From RGIG250 sp964540025 (GTDB taxonomy: Bacteria; Bacillota; Negativicutes; Selenomonadales; Selenomonadaceae): a DNA stretch of 9,912 nt. Made by a program: the position numbers and the translations under genes. This document shows, in pieces, positions 5,102 through 9,912 of the stretch (its first letter is position 1; every line of letters starts with the position of its first letter). The notes beneath the pieces were generated by a model. It was not told where the DNA came from and made no database searches. It saw nothing but the letters and a program-made list of their open reading frames with translations. The DNA lies in NCBI GenBank assembly GCA_964540025.1, contig CAZIKQ010000057.1, positions 1-9,912 of the forward strand, in the 5' to 3' direction.

Positions 5102-5127
5102 CCTGAAGCCTCCCCTACAGGGGAGCC
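5102..5127. repeat. Right direct repeat bracketing the toxin-antitoxin cassette
   Basis: CCTGAAGCCTCCCCT-AC-AGGGGAGCC, the partner of 4401-4426. It starts 28 nt after the toxin stop codon and directly precedes the shared terminator. Confidence 0.8.
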
Positions 5128-5133
5128 AAAATA

Positions 5134-5162
5134 AAAAAGACTCCCAATCAGGGAGTCTTTTT
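5134..5162. terminator. Bidirectional terminator between yoeB and the LysR gene
   Basis: A perfect 12-bp stem AAAAAGACTCCC/GGGAGTCTTTTT (5134-5145 with 5151-5162) has a 5-nt loop. The T run on one strand and the A run on the other let it end both the toxin operon (plus) and the convergent LysR gene (minus, stop at 5182). Confidence 0.92.
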
Positions 5163-5181
5163 GTCATCCAATAAGAAACTG

Positions 5182-6099
5182 TCAGTTATCTTTGATGGGC
5201 AGTGCCTGGGGTTTCACCAGGGTGTCCCGGCAGAAATCGATAAAGGCTTGGGCGGCCTTGGAGATATAGCGGTCTTTTTTCCAGGCAAGCCCGATTTCCA
5301 GATAGGGGGGAACGTCAAGAGGCACGGTTTTCAGGCCCGGGGAGTTGTGAACCACCAGGTCAAGGAGGCAGGATATGCCTACGCCGCTGCGAACCAGGCC
5401 CTTGATGGTTTCGATCTGGTTGGATTCCAGCACGATGTTGGGGCTGATGTTTTCCGCCCGGAATTTTTCCAGCAGAAGGTGGCGGAGGAAAGAGCCTTCC
5501 TTCAGCATGATGAGATTCACATCCTGGAGGTCTTCGTAGCTGAGAGAGGCGCGCTGGGCCAGGGGGTGATCCTCCTGCATACAGGCGACGATGCGGCTGT
5601 GGGCAATGGGGAGGCGCATGAGGCTGGTGGTCATGTCGCTCATGATGACGATGCCGAAGTCGATCTCGTCCTGCTCCAGGTGATCCCGGATGTCCATGGA
5701 GCCTTCTTCGTAGAGGTAGATGTTGAGATGGGAATACCGCTTTTGGAAGTTGGCAAAGATCATGGGGAAGAGGTAGGCGCCGATCATGGGGGGAATGCCG
5801 ATTTTTATAGTGCCCTTCTGGAGCTGCTTGTAGTCGTTGACCTCCAAAACGGCGTCCTGAATATTCCGGAGGGCCAGCTCGACTCTGGTGAGGAAGACAG
5901 AGCCCTCAGGGGTGAGGGACAGCTGCTTCTGGCTGCGGTCAAAAAGCTGAATGCCCAGCTCGCTTTCCAGCTTTTTTATGGCCACGGTAATATTGGGCTG
6001 GGAAACCCTGAGTCTTTCGGCCGCCCTCGTGATGTTTTTCAGCCGGGCCGCCATCTGAAAGTATTCCAACTGTCGAAGCTCCATTCTGACTCTTTCCAT
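5182..6099 (-). CDS. LysR-type transcriptional regulator
   Basis: The 305-residue product has the classic LysR N-terminal winged helix-turn-helix: MELRQLEYFQMAARLKNITR (6-25), AAERLRVSQPNITVAIKKLE (26-45), LGIQLFDR (48-55), LTPEG (62-66). A linker helix follows, then a periplasmic-binding-protein-like effector domain from about residue 95 (GTIKIGIPPMIGAYLFP). The start at 6099 is preferred because AGGAGG (6105-6110) lies 5 nt upstream; an in-frame ATG 54 nt further up lacks such a site. It is divergent from motA across a 300-nt control region with dyads, so autoregulation and control of motAB are plausible. The ligand and the targets cannot be named. A specific subfamily is not recognised. 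Confidence 0.92.
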   Translation of the reverse strand: MERVRMELRQLEYFQMAARLKNITRAAERLRVSQPNITVAIKKLESELGIQLFDRSQKQLSLTPEGSVFLTRVELALRNIQDAVLEVNDYKQLQKGTIKIGIPPMIGAYLFPMIFANFQKRYSHLNIYLYEEGSMDIRDHLEQDEIDFGIVIMSDMTTSLMRLPIAHSRIVACMQEDHPLAQRASLSYEDLQDVNLIMLKEGSFLRHLLLEKFRAENISPNIVLESNQIETIKGLVRSGVGISCLLDLVVHNSPGLKTVPLDVPPYLEIGLAWKKDRYISKAAQAFIDFCRDTLVKPQALPIKDN

Positions 6100-6162
6100 A
6101 GCACCCTCCTGTGTAAAAGCAAAACAAACGTGATTTGTAACGAAGTCCTTCATTTAGAGTAG

Positions 6163-6204
6163 AGAGGCAATTTCTGCCGATTGACATTCAACGGCTTTGC
6201 CTCT
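6163..6204. promoter_or_regulatory. Large interrupted dyad centred on the motA-side promoter
   Basis: AGAGGCAA (6163-6170) pairs with TTGCCTCT (6197-6204), and inner GCCG (6176-6179) with CGGC (6192-6195). The dyad is centred on the -35 box TTGACA (6181-6186) and its right arm touches the -10 box. It could be an operator, or a hairpin at the 5' end of the lysR transcript, whose predicted start is near 6213. Confidence 0.5.
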
Positions 6205-6209
6205 ATAAT
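6181..6209 (+). promoter_or_regulatory. Consensus sigma-A promoter, distal motA promoter (P1)
   Basis: TTGACA (6181-6186), a 17-bp spacer and TATAAT (6204-6209) match the consensus exactly. Transcription would begin near 6216, leaving a leader of about 184 nt before motA. It faces and overlaps the predicted lysR promoter, so the two are unlikely to fire at the same time. Confidence 0.7.
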
Positions 6210-6214
6210 CTACA

Positions 6215-6232
6215 TTTATATAATAGTATAAA
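6215..6232. promoter_or_regulatory. TTTATA-N6-TATAAA dyad, candidate LysR-type site
   Basis: TTTATA (6215-6220) and TATAAA (6227-6232) form an 18-bp interrupted palindrome over the predicted start of the plus-strand promoter and the -10 box of the lysR promoter. LysR-type proteins bind such A/T-rich T-N11-A dyads, and the place fits autoregulation. Binding is inferred. Confidence 0.4.
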
Positions 6233-6248
6233 GACAATTTATTTTCAA
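6220..6248 (-). promoter_or_regulatory. Predicted promoter of the LysR gene
   Basis: On the minus strand TTGAAA (6243-6248), a 17-bp spacer and TATTAT (6220-6225). The start would be near 6213, with a leader of about 114 nt that includes the 6163-6204 dyad. Confidence 0.5.
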
Positions 6249-6317
6249 TAGTTTATATCATAAAAAAGGGAAATTTTTCTGGAAATAAGTAGGGTACAGT
6301 TAGGAATTTTGGCTCAT

Positions 6318-6346
6318 TTGTGCAATAATGTCATTAGTGATATAAT
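6318..6346 (+). promoter_or_regulatory. Proximal motA promoter candidate (P2)
   Basis: TTGTGC (6318-6323), a 17-bp spacer and TATAAT (6341-6346). The start would be near 6353, about 47 nt before the motA start and just before the 14-bp palindrome at 6357-6370. No sigma-28 (SigD-like) promoter was found. Confidence 0.5.
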
Positions 6347-6356
6347 AGCAGACAGC

Positions 6357-6370
6357 ATGGACGCGTCCAT
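6357..6370. promoter_or_regulatory. Perfect 14-bp palindrome upstream of motA
   Basis: ATGGACGCGTCCAT is a gapless palindrome placed just after the predicted P2 start. A gapless palindrome cannot form a good RNA hairpin, so a dimeric DNA-binding protein is the more natural reader. Its core GACGCGTC recurs in the porin leader (2774-2781). Confidence 0.45.
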
Positions 6371-6399
6371 ATTCATTGGAGAAAAGAGGATGATTTAGC

Positions 6400-7173
6400 T
6401 TGGAACAGGCTTCAATTGTTGGTTTTATATTAAGCTTGATATCGGTATTTGTCGGTATGGTTCTCAAGGGTGCGCCGTTTTCTATCCTGATAAATCCGGC
6501 GGCGTTTCTGATCATCATCGGCGGCACGTTCTCCTGCCTGTTCATCGGGTTCAGGATGTTCCAGATGAAGAATTTCCCCAAGCTGGTAAAAAAGGTATTC
6601 ACTCAGCCCCAGCTCCAGGAGCGGGGGGAGCTGCTGCGGACTTTCATCGAGCTGTCGCAGATTGCCAGGCGTGAAGGTATCCTGGCTTTGGAAAACAAGG
6701 TGCAGGAGATTCCCGATCCTTTCTTCCGCTCCGGCCTCGGAATGGTCATAGACGGTATGGAGCCGGAGTTTGTGGGCGATGTTCTCGACGCGGAAATTTC
6801 CGTGATGCAGGAGCGCCACGCTCTCGGCCAGCAGATGTTCCAGCAGGCGGGTACTTACGCTCCGACCCTGGGCGTTCTCGGCGCCGTTGTCGGCCTCATC
6901 GCGGCCCTTGGTAATCTGAATGATATCGACGCGCTTGGTCATGCTATCGCTTCCGCGTTCGTTGCGACAATCCTCGGTATTTATTCCGGCTACGTTCTCT
7001 GGCTGCCCTTCTGTAACAAGCTGAAGGTCATGTCCGGTCAGGAGGTAGCCCTGAAGCGGATGATCGTCGAGGGCATCCTTTCCTTGCAGGCTGGCGACAG
7101 CCCTACGGCTATCGAGGCCAAGCTGATGGTATTCATTCCCCAGTCCGAGCGCGAGGCCATCAAGAATCAGTAA
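6400..7173 (+). CDS. motA: Flagellar motor stator protein MotA
   Basis: A 257-residue integral membrane protein of the MotA/PomA family. TM1 is about 4-22, TM2 about 31-50 (INPAAFLIIIGGTF, a family hallmark), the cytoplasmic loop contains the RREGILALE motif (90-98) that carries the charged residues facing the rotor protein FliG, TM3 is about 154-171 with Pro155, and TM4 about 184-204 with Pro203. Both prolines correspond to those needed for stator function in E. coli. The start is a TTG at 6400: an in-frame TGA at 6391 excludes anything upstream, and the family N-terminus begins here. GAGG (6386-6389) sits 10 nt upstream, rather far, so translation may be weak. It lies 28 nt before motB. Together they form the ion channel that drives flagellar rotation. 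Confidence 0.95.
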   Translation: MEQASIVGFILSLISVFVGMVLKGAPFSILINPAAFLIIIGGTFSCLFIGFRMFQMKNFPKLVKKVFTQPQLQERGELLRTFIELSQIARREGILALENKVQEIPDPFFRSGLGMVIDGMEPEFVGDVLDAEISVMQERHALGQQMFQQAGTYAPTLGVLGAVVGLIAALGNLNDIDALGHAIASAFVATILGIYSGYVLWLPFCNKLKVMSGQEVALKRMIVEGILSLQAGDSPTAIEAKLMVFIPQSEREAIKNQ

Positions 7174-7201
7174 TCGGTAATGGTGAAGAGGAGTAACCGC
7201 C

Positions 7202-7969
7202 ATGGCAAGAAAAAAACATGAAAAGCCCCATGAGGAAGAAGCAGGCGAGGCCTGGCTCCTGCCGTACTCCGACCTTATGACGCTCCTTTTGGCGCTCTTC
7301 ATCTGCCTTTTTGGTATTTCCAGCTTGAATGCCGGTAAGGCGAAGCAGATGAGCGCTTCCTTCCAGTCGGCTTTTAATTTGGGCGGGCCTTCGTTCTTTC
7401 AGGGCTCCGGTACCGGTCTGGGGCAGTACGCCCAGATGGGCAGCACCCAGGATGCCGGCGTAGCGGCGTACCTGGCTGAGAATCAGCAGATGGAGCATAC
7501 TCAGGAGAAGATTCAGGAATATATTAAGGACAATAAACTGGAGGGGGAGCTTAGCGTAAACATTACGGAGGGCGGGCTTCTGGTCCGAATCAGCGATAAG
7601 GCGCTTTTCCCTTCCGGCTCAGCCGAGCTGTTGCCGGAGTCCCAGAAGATCGTCCCGATCATTGCGGATATGCTGGGGACGATGCAGCAGCAGGTGCTGA
7701 TTTCCGGTCATACGGATAATGTGCCGATAGCGACCAGCCGGTATCCTTCCAACTGGGAGCTGTCCACTGACCGGGCCCAGAATTTCATGCGATTGTTGAT
7801 GGCCAGAAATCCGAAGCTGGACGCCAAGCGGTTTTCGGTGGTTGGCTACGGGGAGTTCCGGCCCGCCGCCACCAATGAGACCGAGGAGGGCCGGCAGAGG
7901 AACCGCCGGGTCGAGGTGCTGGTGAACCGGGCGTACCGGATGCCTGACAGCGCGCAAAAACTGAATTAG
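7202..7969 (+). CDS. motB: Flagellar motor stator protein MotB
   Basis: A 255-residue protein with a short basic N-terminus, one membrane helix (about 19-42) carrying the ion-accepting Asp24 in LLPYSDLMTLLLALF, a periplasmic linker with a helical stretch (about 95-110), and an OmpA-like peptidoglycan-binding domain at about 130-242 (LISGHTDNVP, NWELSTDRA, GYGEFRP, NRRVEVL). MotB anchors the MotA/MotB stator to the cell wall. Asp24 and phrases such as LDAKRFSVVGYGE closely resemble the Bacillus MotB pattern; whether H+ or Na+ drives it is not settled by the sequence. GAGGAG (7188-7193) lies 8 nt before the ATG. It is probably co-transcribed with motA, and a strong terminator follows 10 nt after the stop, so no other flagellar gene is in this operon. 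Confidence 0.95.
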   Translation: MARKKHEKPHEEEAGEAWLLPYSDLMTLLLALFICLFGISSLNAGKAKQMSASFQSAFNLGGPSFFQGSGTGLGQYAQMGSTQDAGVAAYLAENQQMEHTQEKIQEYIKDNKLEGELSVNITEGGLLVRISDKALFPSGSAELLPESQKIVPIIADMLGTMQQQVLISGHTDNVPIATSRYPSNWELSTDRAQNFMRLLMARNPKLDAKRFSVVGYGEFRPAATNETEEGRQRNRRVEVLVNRAYRMPDSAQKLN

Positions 7970-7978
7970 AGGAATGAG

Positions 7979-8022
7979 GGGGCTGTGAAAAATGAGCAAT
8001 CATTTTTTGCGGCCTCTTTTTT
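7979..8022 (+). terminator. Rho-independent terminator of motAB
   Basis: A 17-bp stem (7979-7995 with 8000-8016, several G.U pairs) closes on a GCAA tetraloop (7996-7999) and is followed by six T. It begins 10 nt after the motB stop codon. Confidence 0.87.
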
Positions 8023-8040
8023 GTGGAGTTTTGGCCGCCG

Positions 8041-8070
8041 TTGCTACATTAAAGCTGCTCCCTTTAGAAT
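8041..8070 (+). promoter_or_regulatory. Weak promoter candidate for the AcpS-NnrD gene
   Basis: TTGCTA (8041-8046), an 18-bp spacer and TAGAAT (8065-8070). If used, the repeat element at 8085-8207 would lie in the mRNA leader. No better candidate was found between the motB terminator and the start at 8286. The rest of the 316-nt gap 7970-8285 is terminator and repeats. Confidence 0.25.
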
Positions 8071-8084
8071 AGCTATATCTTAAA

Positions 8085-8207
8085 GCCTCCCCTGTAGGGG
8101 AAGTGGCCGAAGGCCGGAGGCCGGAGACCGGAGGGGTGACAGACAAGCCGCCTTGTATATTTTCACCCCTCAGTCGCTTTCAGCGACAGCTCCCCTACAG
8201 GGGAGCC
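8085..8207. repeat. MITE-like palindromic element, copy 3 (E3)
   Basis: This is the cleanest copy, 123 nt. Left arm: GCCTCCCCTGTAGGGGAAG, stem GGCC-GAA-GGCC (8105-8115), heptamers, then GGAGGGGTG. Centre: GACAGACAAGCCGCC and TTGTATATTTTC, almost as in the copy at 143-284. Right arm: CACCCCTCAG, stem GTCGCT-TTC-AGCGAC (8173-8187), then GCTCCCCTACAGGGGAGC (8189-8206). The whole unit can fold as one long imperfect hairpin or as separate stems. Confidence 0.78.
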
Positions 8208-8234
8208 TTTGAGGGGGAGCGGCCATGACCAAGA

Positions 8235-8253
8235 GCCTCCCTGGAGGGGAGCC
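8235..8253. repeat. Solo degenerate palindrome of the CCCCT-NN-AGGGG family
   Basis: GCCTCCCTGGAGGGGAGCC, one base short of the consensus palindrome, 22 nt before the ribosome-binding site of the AcpS-NnrD gene. The sequence between it and element E3 (GCCTTTGAGGGG) resembles what follows the solo palindrome at 4401-4426. Confidence 0.6.
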
Positions 8254-8285
8254 AGCAGGTTTTACATTTATTTTGGAGAAACGCC

Positions 8286-9701
8286 ATGAAAATAATTGGA
8301 ACGGGGATAGATATCGTTGAGTTGAGCCGGATCGAGAAGTCGGCTGCTTCCACTGCCTTTTGCCGCCGGGTTTATACAGGAGCGGAGCTTTCCTATGCCG
8401 GCGGCCGGGGAAAACAGCGGACGGCTTCCCTGGCGGCCCGCTGGGCCGGAAAGGAAGCCCTGCTGAAATCGTTGGGCACCGGTCTTACCGGCGCCATGTC
8501 CCTGACGGATATTGAAATCCTGCCGGATGAAAAGGGGGCTCCGGTCGTCACCCTGACGGGAGCAACTCAGGAGCAGGCAAGAAAGCTGGGGGTTGCCGAA
8601 ATAAAAATGACCCTGTCTCACGGTCGGGACAACGCGGTGGCGGAGTGCGTTTTGTGGGGAGAGGAAGTCTCCCCCGCCGAAGATGGCAAAAATTTGGAAA
8701 ATACCACGGACAGCGGGAGAAACCGGGGAGCAATTTGTCCGGCGGGGACGCCGGTAACCTCTGACCTGGCGGCCAGCCTGCTGAAGGAGCGGCCGGTAAA
8801 CTGCCACAAGGGCAGTGTGGGGCGGGTGCTGGTGGTGGCCGGTTCTTATGGCTACACGGGAGCCGCGCATTTATCTTCCCTTTCCGCCCTGCGAACTGGG
8901 GCCGGACTGGTGACGCTGACGGCGGCGAAGTCTCTTGCGCCCATCCTGGCGGTAAAATGTACCGAGGTCATGCCGAAGCCGGTGGCGGAGTCGGCAGAGC
9001 GCGCCGGGGCGTTGGGGATGAAAGCCTACGATGAGATAATGAGTCTGGCGGAGACGGCGGACGCGGTGCTGATCGGCCCCGGCCTTGGCCGTCATGAGGA
9101 TACCTGCGCTTTGGTGCAGGGGCTGGTGGTGGCCCTGGGAGCAGAGAAACGGCTCCAGCTGATAATCGACGCGGACGGTCTTTACGCTCTCCGGGGAATG
9201 AGCGGACTGCTGAAGCAATGCGCCAATCCTCCGGTGCTGACGCCCCATCCGGGGGAGCTGGCCGGGTTGATGGGCTGCAGCGTGGCAGAGCTTCAGCGGC
9301 CGGACGGAAGCATCGAGGGACTTGCCGAGGCGGCGAAGGAAAAGGCCGGGGAATGGCAGGCCGTCCTGGTGGCAAAATCCCACAGAACAGTGGTGGCGTC
9401 TCCTGGCGGCGAAATATTTGTCTCCACTACGGGCAATCCGGGCATGGCTACCGCCGGGTGCGGGGACGTGCTGGCGGGAGCCATCGCCGGAATCGCCGGG
9501 GAGGTTCACGGCCGTCCGGAGGAGGGCGTCGACACGGCCGCCCTGGCCGCGGCGATCGTCGGCGTTCAGCTCCACGGGCTGGCGGGGGATCTGGCCGGGG
9601 GAAAATTCGGGAACGGACTGATCGCCTCGGATATTATCCGCCGACTGCCGGAGGCCCGGCGGAGATTGGAAAAGCTGGCCGGTCTGGGCAGTGACCGATG
9701 A
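8286..9701 (+). CDS. Fusion of holo-ACP synthase and NAD(P)HX dehydratase (AcpS-NnrD)
   Basis: A 471-residue cytoplasmic protein with two enzyme domains. Residues 1-125 are holo-[acyl-carrier-protein] synthase, which moves 4'-phosphopantetheine from CoA to ACP: GTGIDIVEL with the Mg-binding Asp9, RWAGKEALLKSLGTG with Glu57, and the SHGRDNAVAECV end. After a linker of about 30 residues, residues 155-465 are the ADP/ATP-dependent NAD(P)H-hydrate dehydratase: HKGSVGRVLVVAGS (174-187), TGAAHLSSLSALRTGAGLV, VLIGPGLGR (261-269), DADGLYAL, LTPHPGELAGLMG (318-330), and GNPGMATAGCGDVLAGA with catalytic-type Asp394. The usual NnrE (YjeF_N epimerase) domain found before NnrD in most bacteria is absent. 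acpS and nnr are often neighbours, so this looks like an in-frame fusion with loss of NnrE. GGAG (8275-8278) lies 7 nt before the ATG. Its neighbours are repeats on both sides. Confidence 0.92.
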   Translation: MKIIGTGIDIVELSRIEKSAASTAFCRRVYTGAELSYAGGRGKQRTASLAARWAGKEALLKSLGTGLTGAMSLTDIEILPDEKGAPVVTLTGATQEQARKLGVAEIKMTLSHGRDNAVAECVLWGEEVSPAEDGKNLENTTDSGRNRGAICPAGTPVTSDLAASLLKERPVNCHKGSVGRVLVVAGSYGYTGAAHLSSLSALRTGAGLVTLTAAKSLAPILAVKCTEVMPKPVAESAERAGALGMKAYDEIMSLAETADAVLIGPGLGRHEDTCALVQGLVVALGAEKRLQLIIDADGLYALRGMSGLLKQCANPPVLTPHPGELAGLMGCSVAELQRPDGSIEGLAEAAKEKAGEWQAVLVAKSHRTVVASPGGEIFVSTTGNPGMATAGCGDVLAGAIAGIAGEVHGRPEEGVDTAALAAAIVGVQLHGLAGDLAGGKFGNGLIASDIIRRLPEARRRLEKLAGLGSDR

Positions 9702-9761
9702 GCCGCAAAGAGCAGGAGAAAATATTTAACGGGTCTGTTGAGACGGACAACGGAGCAAAGG

Positions 9762-9797
9762 GAGCCGATGACGGCAGACGATCAGCGGCTCTTTTTT
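9762..9797 (+). terminator. Rho-independent terminator after the AcpS-NnrD gene
   Basis: The stem GAGCCG (9762-9767) / CGGCTC (9786-9791), with a short internal extension and loop, is followed by six T (9792-9797). It stands 61 nt after the stop codon. Confidence 0.78.
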
Positions 9798-9810
9798 CAT
9801 TGATTACATT

Positions 9811-9823
9811 GGCTCCCCTGTAG
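9811..9823. repeat. Truncated CCCCT-NN-AGGGG palindrome
   Basis: GGCTCCCCTGTAGG, cut off before the second half of the palindrome is complete and followed directly by the repeat at 9834-9912. It is a fragment of the family seen throughout the window. Confidence 0.55.
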
Positions 9824-9833
9824 GTTGGCATGA

Positions 9834-9912
9834 GCACTTAAATCGCTAAGGGCGATTTTTAGTGCGAGCCATGCAAACTACTTAGCGATTGCCGAGTGCA
9901 ACGATGGCAGAG
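9834..9912. repeat. Second repeat family, right-edge copy with hairpin
   Basis: GCACTTAAATCGC (9834-9846) and GCGATTTTTAGTGC (9852-9865) form an imperfect hairpin. AATCGCTAAG (9841-9850) can alternatively pair perfectly with CTTAGCGATT (9881-9890). Positions 9862-9912 match 55-105 at 48 of 51 bases. The copy runs off the window edge. Confidence 0.7.

Noticed and set aside
5161..6162. A 333-codon open frame antisense to the LysR gene
   Set aside because: It is an antisense shadow of a clear LysR gene, starts inside the bidirectional terminator and has no recognisable domain.
6176..6183. GCCGATTG resembling a sigma-28 flagellar -10 box
   Set aside because: There is no TAAA-type -35 box at 15-16 nt upstream, and the bases are part of the dyad around a consensus sigma-A promoter.
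6430..7302. Long antisense frame across motA
   Set aside because: MotA is unmistakable on the other strand; the antisense text is low-complexity and has no start signals.
9698..9823. A 41-codon frame starting at the ATGA overlap with the AcpS-NnrD stop codon
   Set aside because: The overlap would suit translational coupling, but the frame runs through a terminator (9762-9797) and ends in the repeat palindrome. The product resembles nothing, so it is most likely chance.

Overview
The window most likely comes from a Gram-negative-type Firmicute of the class Negativicutes (Selenomonadales/Selenomonadaceae-like), and probably a motile one. The strongest clue is an outer-membrane porin with a signal peptide, one SLH domain, a short coiled coil and a C-terminal beta-barrel ending in phenylalanines, which is the OmpM-type architecture of that class. 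Bacillus-like MotA/MotB stator proteins and a PD-(D/E)XK Rpn-type nuclease pair fit the same placement. Taxonomy is inferred from protein architecture only.

Layout. 1-506 has no gene; it is packed with interspersed repeats and ends in the terminator of the first nuclease gene. 507-2538 (minus strand) is a tandem duplication of a complete transcription unit (promoter, rpn-like nuclease gene, terminator), about 1.17 kb per copy, with short GGGGAGCC-type repeat sequence at its joints. 2662-4155 (plus) is a monocistronic porin gene with an A/T-rich strong promoter, a long structured leader and its own terminator. 4169-5162 is an accessory patch: a palindromic MITE-like repeat, then a RelB/DinJ-like antitoxin and YoeB toxin operon lying between two nearly identical 26-nt repeats. 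5182-6099 (minus) is a LysR-type regulator. It is divergent from motA-motB (6400-7969, plus) across a 300-nt A/T-rich control region that holds overlapping promoters and three dyads. 7979-8285 holds the mot terminator and another MITE-like copy. 8286-9701 (plus) is an unusual fusion of holo-ACP synthase with NAD(P)HX dehydratase (NnrD), lacking the NnrE epimerase domain. 9762-9912 holds its terminator and more repeats, one of them a near copy of the repeat at the left edge.

How the parts relate. Core functions (porin, motor stator, ACP activation plus NAD(P)H repair) alternate with accessory modules (duplicated nuclease, toxin-antitoxin). Nearly every boundary between them carries a copy or fragment of one palindromic repeat family built around CCCCTNNAGGGG. 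The most interesting points are: the mosaic nuclease duplication with a 299-nt block without differences; the variable tetrapeptide tail and possible internal start in the nuclease genes; compensatory base changes in the repeat family; the repeat-bracketed toxin-antitoxin cassette; the AcpS-NnrD fusion; and the overlapping lysR/motA control region.
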